A stretch of 64,000 nucleotides of DNA from Cyanobacteriota bacterium. GTDB taxonomy: Bacteria; Cyanobacteriota; Vampirovibrionia; Vampirovibrionales; Vampirovibrionaceae. Position 1 is the first letter of the stretch. Every line of letters starts with the position of its first letter. Where the stretch lies: contig JAIEMW010000004.1 of the NCBI GenBank assembly GCA_019751815.1, forward strand, positions 229,933 to 293,932. The letters are read 5' to 3'. The notes under the pieces were generated by a model. The model searched no databases, was not told the origin of the DNA, and saw only the letters and a list, made by a program, of their open reading frames with translations. The translations under genes were made by a program, and so were the position numbers. Shown here piece by piece: positions 1-7,852 of this stretch.

Positions 1-965
1 CCAGAACTGGTTTGCACACTGATTTTTTCCAACTTACCCTCTCTCCCTATCTCAAAATTGAGGATGACCAGGCGAGTCGCCGCCCCTCGAGGAGGATGCC
101 AATTTCGGGCCAGACGCCGTTTCAGTTCAGCAACATAGGGTCCAAACTCATTTTGCAGTGCATTGACACCGGGTGTTTTAGCAGCGCCCGCTTCTGGGTT
201 GAGAGGACGTTGGCCTGTTGCAGTGCCGATATGCAGTGCCCCTTCTGGGCTGATTAACAAAGGGCTTGCCGCTTGCGCTGCTTGGGCAGCAGCGGGGTTG
301 GAAGAAGTAACGACGGGCCCACTCGGGCTGTTTTGCGCCGTTATTTGCTGTGTGATAGATGTCATATTTCTGATATCACTCTGCTTGGCAAGTTTGGGGG
401 GAGTAAACCCAAGTAGATAAAACCCTTTGGGGCTTTGCGTTGTAATTTTGGGCTTCGGGGCCTGTTGCTCTGGTTTTGGCTGTTGCTCTGGTTTGGGCTG
501 TGATTCTTGTTGCTGCTTGGGCTGTGCTTGCTGCTGTTTAACTTGCTGCTGAGGTTTTTGAAAGACCGGCTGCTGCGGCAGTTGTGTTTCACTCTCTTCG
601 GGAGAAACTTCACGAGCTGGGTCTGGTTTTCCGCCGGCCTCTTGATTGTTTGCTGCAGAAAATTGAGCGGTGACGGGAGGTTTCACCTGAGTCTTGGGCA
701 CAATAATAAATTCAATATCTTTGGGTTGGTTTATGGGAGGCTTCATGAACCAGTCAAATAAATGCAAATTGAGGTGAAATAGGAAATTGAGCAGCCACAA
801 CACAAGCGTCAGAAGGGCCAGCCACGCAACGGGTGCCAGCAAATGCATGCCAAAGGAGATTCCCACCGAATAACGAAAGGGTAACTCACCCTCACTGGTA
901 GTGAGAGCGATGCTTCGCTTGAGATTATGAGCCGGACTGGCTAATTGAGAGGCAGATTGAGGCAT
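1..965 (-). CDS. TonB/TolA-like envelope protein, C-terminus cut by window edge
   Basis: The frame is open from an ATG at 965 to the window edge (321 codons). The protein has a cytoplasmic N-terminus, one hydrophobic segment at about residues 36-64, then the motif KDIEFIIVP, a long Pro/Gln/Lys-rich linker (about 100-170), and the start of a TonB-type C-terminal domain (FGPYVAELKRRLARNW, about residue 274 onward). This is the layout of periplasm-spanning energy transducers of the TonB/TolA family. A paralogue with the same KDIEF motif and C-terminal domain lies at 25199-26401. No exbB or exbD is visible in the window, so the energising partner is unknown. The family call is good; the receptor or cargo is not predictable. 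Confidence 0.8.
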   Translation of the reverse strand, partial: MPQSASQLASPAHNLKRSIALTTSEGELPFRYSVGISFGMHLLAPVAWLALLTLVLWLLNFLFHLNLHLFDWFMKPPINQPKDIEFIIVPKTQVKPPVTAQFSAANNQEAGGKPDPAREVSPEESETQLPQQPVFQKPQQQVKQQQAQPKQQQESQPKPEQQPKPEQQAPKPKITTQSPKGFYLLGFTPPKLAKQSDIRNMTSITQQITAQNSPSGPVVTSSNPAAAQAAQAASPLLISPEGALHIGTATGQRPLNPEAGAAKTPGVNALQNEFGPYVAELKRRLARNWHPPRGAATRLVILNFEIGREGKLEKISVQTSS

Positions 966-984
966 GGATTGACTCTGATATTAA

Positions 985-1015
985 CAGAGGCACGCCTGAT
1001 GACGACGTGCCTCTG
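985..1015 (-). terminator. Terminator-like hairpin after the glycine-zipper protein gene
   Basis: A perfect 10-bp inverted repeat (CAGAGGCACG at 985-994, CGTGCCTCTG at 1006-1015) lies between two minus-strand genes. Read on the minus strand it is followed by TTAATAT, a poor U-tract, so it may be a weak terminator or an mRNA-stabilising hairpin. Confidence 0.5.
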
Positions 1016-1040
1016 GAGGAAAGTTTAACACAGGAGGGGA

Positions 1041-2048
1041 CTAGCCACCGTAATTATAGTTATACGGCTGTTGCTGATTAGGATCAGGCTGTCCGTACTG
1101 CTGATAAGATCCGGGCTGCTGTTGATTATACCCACCCTGTTGTGCTGGATAACCATATCCAGGGGCGTAATTATTGGGTTGATAATTGGGTGCATAGCCC
1201 TGATTGCCGTAACCACCTGCTGAAGGAGCAGTGGTTAAGGGTTGATCCAGGACGATATTGACTGGTTGCCCTGCTGGCAAGACCGCTTCTTCTCCTTTTT
1301 TGAAGGCAGCATACAAGGCACCGCTACCAGCACCCACGGCTGTTCCAAAGACTGCACCCCGCCCAACACGACCACCTGATAGCGGTCCTAAAGCTGTTCC
1401 AAGGGCAGCTCCCAAGCCAGCACCAACCCCCGTATTGAGAGCGGCTTTACCAAGGCGTCCTTTGGTGGTACCGCCACGAATAATGCCTGAGCCGTCTTCA
1501 GTCTGAATACGAGCTGACAGGGGGACACGCTGTCCGTTGGGAGTGGTGGCTCCGGTAAAGCGAATCACGAGTTCACCCGGTTTCCCAGTCCGGCCAGCTG
1601 ACTGTGAAGAGACCACTTGACCTTCCAGCTGACTGCCGGCAGACAGGATGACGGCGCCGCCTGCGGCTAAATCTGACCCTAAAGTGGCCGTGATTTGTTG
1701 CCCAGGATAGGCATTTTGACTGCTAAGAGGGGTTTGAAGACTGGCAGTGATGAAGCTTCCTGCAGGGGCAGTGACCACACGCCCTTGCAACGGGGGAAGA
1801 TTTTGAGCCAAGGCCGGTGCAACTTGAGGGTTAAAAGCAGGAGCCGGGTTATAGCCTTCTGTCTGTGTCAGCGGCGGCAAAGCTTGAGAGGACTGGCTAG
1901 CCTTCGGAGTGGTGACCGTTGCCGGTTTACTGGCCGTATTGGTCTGCTTGGCAAAGCCGGGCAAACTGAGACTGAACAAACTGATCAGGGTCACGCCTGT
2001 CAATCCAGTGACCAGTAATCGTTGTGTGAAGGGATAACGATGCACCAC
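1041..2048 (-). CDS. Secreted glycine-zipper protein, unknown function
   Basis: 335 residues. Residues 1-33 look like a Sec signal peptide (basic start, hydrophobic core, cleavage near GFA-K). A mature domain (about 95-190) contains GSQLEGQVV and a GELVIRF strand pattern, followed by a Gly/Ala-rich glycine-zipper segment (about 205-245, repeated GxxxG spacing) able to insert in or oligomerise at a membrane. The last 55 residues are Gln/Tyr/Pro/Gly-rich low complexity. The start is GTG, seven bases after AAGGAG on the minus strand. I do not recognise a named family. Periplasmic or outer-membrane location is inferred from the signal and zipper. It lies 75 bp upstream of the TonB-like gene on the same strand. 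Confidence 0.75.
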   Translation of the reverse strand: MVHRYPFTQRLLVTGLTGVTLISLFSLSLPGFAKQTNTASKPATVTTPKASQSSQALPPLTQTEGYNPAPAFNPQVAPALAQNLPPLQGRVVTAPAGSFITASLQTPLSSQNAYPGQQITATLGSDLAAGGAVILSAGSQLEGQVVSSQSAGRTGKPGELVIRFTGATTPNGQRVPLSARIQTEDGSGIIRGGTTKGRLGKAALNTGVGAGLGAALGTALGPLSGGRVGRGAVFGTAVGAGSGALYAAFKKGEEAVLPAGQPVNIVLDQPLTTAPSAGGYGNQGYAPNYQPNNYAPGYGYPAQQGGYNQQQPGSYQQYGQPDPNQQQPYNYNYGG

Positions 2049-2411
2049 AGTAAAACTCCTTATGATTACAATTCAATAGGGGGACAAGAGGGGGTACAAG
2101 AGCCACGTTTACTAGACGGCAGGCACTCTGGTTTTGTTCCCAAGGCAATTCTCCCCCACACTATAAACAAAGCACTGGTCAGAATCCAGTAAAAAACTAT
2201 CTGCCCAAACAAGGTGCTCAAGAGAAAAGAACATAAAATTGTAGCTTTGGTGTTTTTTCCCGAAACATACAATAACCTTTGCAAAAGTCCTGTATTTGCC
2301 AACGGTTCGCACATGCCTTTGCATTTCCCCGTTAAGTTGAATGGTATTCTATTATATATATGGGACGATATCTGAAGACGTCTCACACCACCTGCACCAC
2401 CTGTCAGACCG
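2049..2411. other. Divergent intergenic region, 363 bp
   Basis: This gap separates two divergent genes and should hold both promoters. The only clear signal is an AT-rich tract at about 2345-2361, shortly before the plus-strand gene, which could serve as a -10 region. No RNA gene or convincing small ORF was seen. Confidence 0.4.
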
Positions 2412-3179
2412 ATGGACACCCGGCAGCCCGTGTACTCTTTTGAACTACTTTTAAATCAAATTCAGCACTTGCCTATGTGGGGTAAGCAAGTTTTGTATGC
2501 CTTGCTGCGGCAAGAGCTGGAATCATCAATGGCAAAAACCACAATGGATTCTTTCTCTCACGAAGATTTATTGCCCTTATACAGGCCTCAACTCACTCAT
2601 GCTGGCACACGAGAGCTTGACAGCAATACCGGAAAAGTGTCTACAGGGACGCTTAAACTTTTAAAACTGTCTCAGCAAAATAAAACGGTGATTGATATCT
2701 GTATGTCCAGCGCCTGGACCTTGGAGCAGTGTGCCATTTATCTATTGGAAGCCATGGATAAAGAGCTCGCCCTTCGGCCCAGTTCTGGGATTATTATGGG
2801 GACGATTAATTATTTGGCCAACCGGATTCGTCTTGGCGAGTACCTGGTGAAAATTGGTCGGCTCAGTGTGGAGCAACTGGACCAAGCGCTCCGCACCCAG
2901 CGGTATATTGAAGAATCTCTGGGTGAAAAAACAGGGATTGCCAACGTCCTGATTAATCTTGGCTACATCAATAAGCTCGATAGTGAAGCCATTCTCTTCT
3001 TTAAAGAAGAGAGTAAAAAACCCTTCAAACCTCTTCCTATTAGCCCTCAGCCAACAGGCGGAGCCGCAGCCGGCCCGATGATCGATGCGGCGACCTTCGA
3101 GAAACTTCAGCGCGAACTGCTGGTGGCCCGAGAGCAAATCAGGCAACTGCAAATCACGAATCAGCAACAGCGGCGCTAG
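2412..3179 (+). CDS. MshEN (GspE N-terminal)-domain protein, possible c-di-GMP receptor
   Basis: 255 residues. Residues 138-200 resemble the N-terminal domain of type II secretion/pilus ATPases. The first half (RLGEYLVKIGRLSVEQLDQA, then LRTQ) nearly fits the published 24-residue MshEN c-di-GMP motif; one hydrophobic position after the Gly is Arg. The second half (about 176-200) keeps the hydrophobic spacing but has lost the RLG and final Gln. No ATPase domain follows; instead there is a short Pro-rich linker and a C-terminal coiled coil (about 225-255). The N-terminal 120 residues are unrecognised and include LLLNQIQHLP, also seen in the protein at 7028. A GGDEF/HD-GYP protein in the same window (53399) makes c-di-GMP binding plausible but unproven. 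Confidence 0.6.
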   Translation: MDTRQPVYSFELLLNQIQHLPMWGKQVLYALLRQELESSMAKTTMDSFSHEDLLPLYRPQLTHAGTRELDSNTGKVSTGTLKLLKLSQQNKTVIDICMSSAWTLEQCAIYLLEAMDKELALRPSSGIIMGTINYLANRIRLGEYLVKIGRLSVEQLDQALRTQRYIEESLGEKTGIANVLINLGYINKLDSEAILFFKEESKKPFKPLPISPQPTGGAAAGPMIDAATFEKLQRELLVAREQIRQLQITNQQQRR

Positions 3180-3195
3180 TTTAAGTTACAACCAG

Positions 3196-3660
3196 TTACA
3201 GCAGTCCGCCATAAGCCAGCAGGCCAATGATACCAATTTGCAAGATAAAGGCCAGCCAGGTATTTCGGGTGTAGGCTTTCAGTGATTCATGAAACACCAA
3301 GGGGTCTCCTTCTGCTGCCGAAACCACCATTTTGGGCAAAATCATCAGACCGTTCGCCAGCGTTAGCAGCACCATAATAATCACCAGTACCAGTTTGATG
3401 TGGATCACGGTTGGCAGGTGCTTCATCCCGCCGAGTTGAACAATTCTGTATACACCGCTGGCCAAAGATAAACCCATCAACCACCAGAGCAAGTTCTGGC
3501 ACTTTTCGGTTGTCTGCAGCAGCAAGCCTGTCGGTTTTTCGTACTGTTGCCATGTGGGTTTAATAATCAGTAGCCAAGAGGCCAATACCCCTGTCCACAG
3601 CATCACGATCACCACGTGAAACCCGGCATTCAACGTCATCAAGATTGCAGGAATATTCAT
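3196..3660 (-). CDS. CopD-like four-helix membrane protein
   Basis: 154 residues, almost entirely hydrophobic, with four predicted membrane helices (about 7-30, 55-75, 85-108, 133-152). Its size and helix pattern resemble small CopD/DUF-type integral membrane proteins, including a His in helix 1 (NAGFHVV) and a His in the second loop (PTVIHIKL) that could bind haem or metal. No signal peptide or soluble domain is present. It converges on the MshEN-domain gene with only 16 bp between stop codons. The CopD assignment is a fold-level impression. Confidence 0.55.
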   Translation of the reverse strand: MNIPAILMTLNAGFHVVIVMLWTGVLASWLLIIKPTWQQYEKPTGLLLQTTEKCQNLLWWLMGLSLASGVYRIVQLGGMKHLPTVIHIKLVLVIIMVLLTLANGLMILPKMVVSAAEGDPLVFHESLKAYTRNTWLAFILQIGIIGLLAYGGLL

Positions 3661-3988
3661 ACTGAAGACCTTTCCTTGCTCAAAAAACTTCCTTAAAAAA
3701 TCTACTTGGGAGCGCTGCGATTACGCGAACGATCTGGGCGACCACTCTTGGCAAAAATTCCCTATTACAGTCTCACAAAGCCAGTGATTCGTCTTAATTC
3801 TTTTTTAGTGCTACTTAAAACATGGTTAATCTTTTTATTAACCGTTGTAACAAAAATGAGGCCAAAAACCCGCATGGCGAGATCATCTAACACAAAACCT
3901 CGCTCGAAAGGTTTCATGCTCATGAGTAACAGGGGTATATTCTATTCACTTTTTAGGGGAACTACTCGTTTAGGGGGGAATTCATACT
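3661..3988. other. Divergent intergenic region with a perfect inverted repeat
   Basis: 328 bp between divergent genes. It holds an AT-rich block and a perfect 7-bp inverted repeat GGTTAAT (3824-3830) / ATTAACC (3837-3843) with a 6-base T-rich loop, which may be an operator or a leader hairpin of the gene at 3989. No convincing gene was seen here. Confidence 0.35.
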
Positions 3989-4318
3989 ATGGGGTTAGCA
4001 GCCAGCCACGCAAGGCTTCAAATGCTCACCGCCCGAAAGAGCGATCTAGAGCTGACTGGGCAAATGATCAGCCAAGCACGACAGTACTTGGCCAACATGA
4101 CCAGCCAAATGTTTAACAACAGTGCCAACTTAGATCCTGACGGTAAAGAAGCCAAACAGCTCAACCAACGGGTCCAAGCACTTCAGGCGAAAGATAAATC
4201 CTTAGAGCTTCAGCTCAACCGGGTTGATTCTCAGCAGAAAGCGGTTTCGACTGAAATGGAAGCGGTCAAAAAAGTCGTCGACAAAAACATTGCGATGACC
4301 TTCAAAACGTTTATGTAA
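3989..4318 (+). CDS. Small coiled-coil protein, unknown function
   Basis: 109 residues beginning MGLAASHARLQMLTARKSDL. The sequence is strongly helical, with a Gln/Lys/Glu-rich coiled-coil stretch over about residues 50-100 and no signal peptide or membrane segment. A purine-rich AGGGGGGAA lies about 8 bases before the ATG and supports the start. From memory, proteins opening with a similar MG-AASQARL-TAR pattern recur in Melainabacteria, but I cannot verify this without a search. It stands alone between divergent and convergent neighbours. No function is proposed. Confidence 0.6.
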   Translation: MGLAASHARLQMLTARKSDLELTGQMISQARQYLANMTSQMFNNSANLDPDGKEAKQLNQRVQALQAKDKSLELQLNRVDSQQKAVSTEMEAVKKVVDKNIAMTFKTFM

Positions 4319-4359
4319 CGAGATTAAAGCGACGCGCGAAACGCTTAGGCTACCAATGG

Positions 4360-4875
4360 CTAGTCTGCGTTTGACATCGCTTCCAATGTTTGAATAATCT
4401 CTTCTATTCGCTGCCAGTTGGCCTTGCCTTGTTGTTCAAAGCCACAGCCAGGGTGATAGATCGTGTCCTTGTGCGGAAACGGGTAAGTCCTGCAACCGAC
4501 AGGGCGGTCTTCGTGTACCCCGCAGCGACCATCAGCAAGCACAAAACGACATTTAAAAAACGAAACGTTGTCTGGATTCCCGCCACCAAGTTGTGTTGTC
4601 TGTTTGACACGATCCACAAATTCAGGGGCCATCTCAACCACTTCTTCTGTTGTTGCATAGGGCTCAAAGACAGAGAGAAAGTCACGTGCCATCTCGGCAC
4701 CAGGCTCATCGCCCATCAGAGAGAGTTTGCGGATATCATCCACGTTCAAAGACCCTTTAAACGTGGCAATTCGACAGCAGATACCACGCTGTTTACACAG
4801 GTGTTGTGGGAGTTTCATCAGTTTTTCGACCTCTTGGGCAAACCCCAAGGGACTTGGCTTCTCTGGGCCTGTCAT
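4360..4875 (-). CDS. YkgJ-type cysteine-cluster protein
   Basis: 171 residues of the YkgJ/UPF0153 family (putative zinc or iron cluster proteins of unknown reaction). Visible ligands are CKQRGICC near the N-terminus, then C in FKCRF, C in DGRCGVHEDRPVGCRTYP, and PGCGFE; this CxxxxxCC ... C ... C ... C ... C pattern is the family signature. No signal peptide, so it is likely cytosolic. A second family member (4908-5522) lies just upstream on the same strand, 32 bp away, so the pair is probably co-transcribed after local duplication and divergence. The physiological substrate is unknown for the family. Confidence 0.8.
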   Translation of the reverse strand: MTGPEKPSPLGFAQEVEKLMKLPQHLCKQRGICCRIATFKGSLNVDDIRKLSLMGDEPGAEMARDFLSVFEPYATTEEVVEMAPEFVDRVKQTTQLGGGNPDNVSFFKCRFVLADGRCGVHEDRPVGCRTYPFPHKDTIYHPGCGFEQQGKANWQRIEEIIQTLEAMSNAD

Positions 4876-4907
4876 ACCATTACCAACAATTGCTTACCCA
4901 TGTCTTC

Positions 4908-5522
4908 TTACCAATGATCTGACCCAAACATCTTCCAGGGTTTCAGTTTTTCTGCAACAAGGGCTCTCAAATCATCCAAGGTTGTTTCCGGACGCAACGG
5001 GTGGGTTTTCCCGTCTGGCGACATCTGCTCCAGCACGTAGGCACTGCGTTTCATGTCGCGAATCATGCGCTTTTGGTTCTCGCGCTGCTCAAACTGCCAA
5101 CCCTCAAACCCACAACCAGGAGGCATAGCAGACCAACCATGGGCTGGCGCCTCACGGCAACATCTCGGACGCCGTTCATAAATACCACAGAGCCCCTCTG
5201 CAGTGACAAAACGGCAGTGGTAAAAGGTCACATCTTCCAGCTTCATATCGTCTCGGGAGGCCACAATGTTTAAGACCTGCTCCACCTGGTCTGGGACAGC
5301 CTCACGAGCCGCTTCTATCGACTCATAGGGCTCAAAAATTTCGAGGAAGTCGACGGCTTCTTTGTCCCCATTGGCCACCATTTCCTGCAACTTGGTATAG
5401 GAAGAATACGTCGTGGCAGACCGGCAACACCGACCGCATTTATGGCAAAAGTCGGGTAAGGGTCCTTGCCCCTCACCGCCCAGCAGGTCTGAATCTGTGC
5501 CGTAATAATTGAGGTCGTACAT
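4908..5522 (-). CDS. YkgJ-type cysteine-cluster protein, second copy
   Basis: 204 residues, same family as the gene at 4360: CHKCGRCCRSAT near residue 27, YHCRFVTAEGLCGIYERRP, RCCREAP, and PPGCGFE. Compared with its neighbour it has an extended C-terminus (about 165-204) that is charged and helical, and an extra Cys (RCC rather than GC). The Cys layout suggests a bound Zn or Fe-S centre; this is family knowledge, not shown here. It follows the tag gene by about 60 bp on the same strand, so upp, tag and both YkgJ genes could form one minus-strand transcript. Confidence 0.8.
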   Translation of the reverse strand: MYDLNYYGTDSDLLGGEGQGPLPDFCHKCGRCCRSATTYSSYTKLQEMVANGDKEAVDFLEIFEPYESIEAAREAVPDQVEQVLNIVASRDDMKLEDVTFYHCRFVTAEGLCGIYERRPRCCREAPAHGWSAMPPGCGFEGWQFEQRENQKRMIRDMKRSAYVLEQMSPDGKTHPLRPETTLDDLRALVAEKLKPWKMFGSDHW

Positions 5523-5581
5523 CGTGATCCCAGTATAGCGAATTTTTGTCGTGAATTTTCACGCGTCGGCTGTCATCAATT

Positions 5582-6187
5582 TCATTTCGACCGTAACCCG
5601 GAAAAATGCAATTTCAATTCCGCATGGCGGAAACAGCCGGTCAGATGGTCATTCACCATCCCCACAGCCTGCATCATGGCATAACAGATGGTGGAGCCCA
5701 CAAAATTGAAACCCCGTTTTTTCAAGTCCTTACTCAATGCATCCGAAAGCGTTGTTTTGGCCGGGAGTTGACTGAGATCGCGCCAATGATTCACCAGCGG
5801 CACCGGCTTGAGACCCGGACCCGGTGACATAAAAGACCATAAATACGCGTCAAACGTACCAAATTCCTCTTGGACTTTGAGAAACGCCCGGGCATTCTGG
5901 ATAGCTGAATTGATTTTAAGCCGGTTTCGGATGATACCAGGCTCACTCAGCAAGTCGTTTATCTTGTCACTGTCGTAACGGGCAACCAGGACGGGATCAA
6001 ACCCATCAAACACCTTGCGGTAGCAATCCCGTTTTTTTAACACGGTATCCCAACTCAGACCCGCTTGAGCCCCTTCTAAAATCAGGAACTCAAACAGCCC
6101 TCGGTCATCATGCAGGGGGACACCCCACTCTGTATCGTGATAGGCAATAGATAACGGGTTTTTTGCCCATTCACACCTTTCAAGCAT
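5582..6187 (-). CDS. tag: DNA-3-methyladenine glycosylase I
   Basis: Removes 3-methyladenine from alkylated DNA (base excision repair). The protein begins MLERCEWAKNPLSIAYHDTE, matching the family's N-terminal zinc Cys and His, and ends with the partner ligands in VNDHLTGCF. FLILEGAQAGLSWDTVLKKR is the family's substrate-pocket helix, and NWG-type residues follow the usual order. I chose the ATG at 6187 because homologues start at M-ERC-W; upstream in-frame starts would overlap the end of upp. With this start tag begins 13 bases after the upp stop, consistent with one operon. Length is about 201 residues, near the usual 187-195. Confidence 0.9.
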   Translation of the reverse strand: MLERCEWAKNPLSIAYHDTEWGVPLHDDRGLFEFLILEGAQAGLSWDTVLKKRDCYRKVFDGFDPVLVARYDSDKINDLLSEPGIIRNRLKINSAIQNARAFLKVQEEFGTFDAYLWSFMSPGPGLKPVPLVNHWRDLSQLPAKTTLSDALSKDLKKRGFNFVGSTICYAMMQAVGMVNDHLTGCFRHAELKLHFSGLRSK

Positions 6188-6200
6188 TGTCAAAATTGAT

Positions 6201-6881
6201 TTAAACCGTACCAAAAGTACGGTCTCCGGCATCGCCCAGACCCGGGACGATGTAGCCCTTCTCGTTCAGTCTTTCATCGAGTGCCGCGGTGACAATTTGA
6301 ATACCAGGGTGGGCTTTGGTGAGATGCTCTACCCCTTCTGGAGCAGCAATCACGGAGACAAAGCGGAGATTCTCGACGCGCACCCCAAGCTTTTTGATGA
6401 TATCGACCGCAGCCACGGCTGAACCGCCTGTGGCCAACATCGGATCCAAAATCAAAATACGGGCCTGGCTATAATCAATCGTCGAGGGAAGCTTGTTATA
6501 GTAAGTCACCGGCTTTAAGGTCTCTTCATCACGGTAAAGGCCAATATGGTAAACACTGGCAGTGGGCAAGAGCTCTGTGGCCACACTGGCCAGAGCCAAA
6601 CCGGCCCTGAGAATGGGGGAAATAATCAAGGGCACTTCGGGGGCCAGCACATGGGCTTCTGCCTTACAGATAGGGGTTTCAATAATTTTTTTGGAGAGGG
6701 GCAAATCCGCACAGGCTTCTTGCAGAATAAAGGTTGCAATTCGTTTGAGCGCAGAGCGGAATAGCTCATTGGACGTTTGTTGATCCCGCAAAATAGACAG
6801 GTTATGCTGCACCAGAGGATGGGTACAGACGGTGACTGAGGCGTTGGTGGCTTGATTGGATGTGGTTTTGGCAGTGGACAT
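6201..6881 (-). CDS. upp: Uracil phosphoribosyltransferase
   Basis: Salvages uracil to UMP using PRPP. The 226-residue protein carries the type I PRTase PRPP loop LILDPMLATGGSAVAAVDII (about residues 142-161), preceded by the SPILRAGLAL segment, and ends with the uracil-binding region IVPGLGDAGDRTFGTV typical of Upp. The N-terminus after a short variable stretch reads THPLVQHNL, the canonical family start, so the ATG at 6881 adds only about 20 residues. First gene of a probable upp-tag operon; the 146 bp upstream gap faces a divergent gene and must contain both promoters. Confidence 0.95.
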   Translation of the reverse strand: MSTAKTTSNQATNASVTVCTHPLVQHNLSILRDQQTSNELFRSALKRIATFILQEACADLPLSKKIIETPICKAEAHVLAPEVPLIISPILRAGLALASVATELLPTASVYHIGLYRDEETLKPVTYYNKLPSTIDYSQARILILDPMLATGGSAVAAVDIIKKLGVRVENLRFVSVIAAPEGVEHLTKAHPGIQIVTAALDERLNEKGYIVPGLGDAGDRTFGTV

Positions 6882-7027
6882 GGTGATACTATCCTCTTTT
6901 TGGTTACCTGACTGTTTTAGCCTGTCGATTGTAGCACCGTTCTAATTCCACAAAAAGGGCAGGCAAAAAGCGTGGGCACAAAAATACTTGCCCAGGTTTT
7001 TATAACTCTGCAAGCACTTTCTACAAC

Positions 7028-7834
7028 ATGTCAGAGATCGAAACACCGATGGTCCTAACAGGCAACCCAAACATAAGCTCCACATATTTTACCAGCCCCT
7101 TCCCGGCCAGACCCGGTTACACTGGCTACTACCCAGGGGGGTATTATCCGGGATTGCAAACGGTCCAAGCTGCGCCAGTCCTGAAAAGCCCGCCTGAAAT
7201 CGAGTATGCCAAAATCCTCTTGCAGCAAATTCAGCATTTACCAGGCGATGAAGCTTATTTACGGCAACTCGGGGTAGATATTCTCTTTCAAAACGGGATG
7301 GAAGCCGCCCGTCTGATTGCCAGTAAAAATATTCACGTGGATTTTGGTGATATGGGAGATAGTTTGGCCCATGCCCATTGGGAGAAAGAGACCAACCGGA
7401 TCATCATTAACCAAAAATACCGGGGCGATTTTTCAAGACCCACCCTGTATGCCATCTCTGAGGCGATCTATCACGAAGCAGGCCACGCGGCCCGGCTGGG
7501 GGATGATCAGAGTTCTCTCCAAGAAGAAATTAATTGTCTGGCCCTCAATACGCTGGCTCACCGGTTTCACCTGGCCACCGATCCCAGTTATGTTCAAACA
7601 GTCAGTACTTCTCGGCTTATTTCTGACGGGGTAGCCCTGTACAACCGACTATTTTTTGATGCCGACCCGAGCAAGCAGGCCCTGGTGAGACGGGTGATTG
7701 AAAAATACGGTGAACTCCCCCCGGAAAGTCCAGATCACCGAGTTCCGCTGACTGCTAGCACCGTACCACTGACAGATCGGGTATTGCGCCAGATGAAAAA
7801 CCAGAATGGCTTAGTATTGAATCAGCAGGCCTGA
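7028..7834 (+). CDS. Putative HEAGH zinc metallopeptidase, unassigned family
   Basis: 268 residues with a HExxH motif, YHEAGHAARLGDD (His149, Glu150, His153), inside a predicted helix, followed by Glu166/Glu167 that could supply the third zinc ligand as in gluzincins. No signal peptide, lipobox or membrane segment is visible, so it appears cytosolic. The first 55 residues are Pro/Tyr/Gly-rich and probably disordered. LLQQIQHLP at 64-72 recurs in the MshEN-domain protein at 2412. I do not recognise the family. The HIT gene follows after 18 bases on the same strand, so the two may be co-transcribed. Peptidase activity is inferred only from the motif. Confidence 0.6.
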   Translation: MSEIETPMVLTGNPNISSTYFTSPFPARPGYTGYYPGGYYPGLQTVQAAPVLKSPPEIEYAKILLQQIQHLPGDEAYLRQLGVDILFQNGMEAARLIASKNIHVDFGDMGDSLAHAHWEKETNRIIINQKYRGDFSRPTLYAISEAIYHEAGHAARLGDDQSSLQEEINCLALNTLAHRFHLATDPSYVQTVSTSRLISDGVALYNRLFFDADPSKQALVRRVIEKYGELPPESPDHRVPLTASTVPLTDRVLRQMKNQNGLVLNQQA

Positions 7835-7852
7835 GCATGCTAGCGTTGGAAT

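Noticed and set aside
2066-2419. Minus-strand 117-codon frame in the divergent gap
   Set aside because: Overlaps the start of the MshEN-domain gene and lies in the expected promoter region, without ribosome binding site or recognisable features.
3706-4116. Plus-strand reading frame of 136 codons overlapping the coiled-coil gene
   Set aside because: Overlaps the better-supported gene at 3989 in another frame, has no ribosome binding site and a composition unlike a folded protein.
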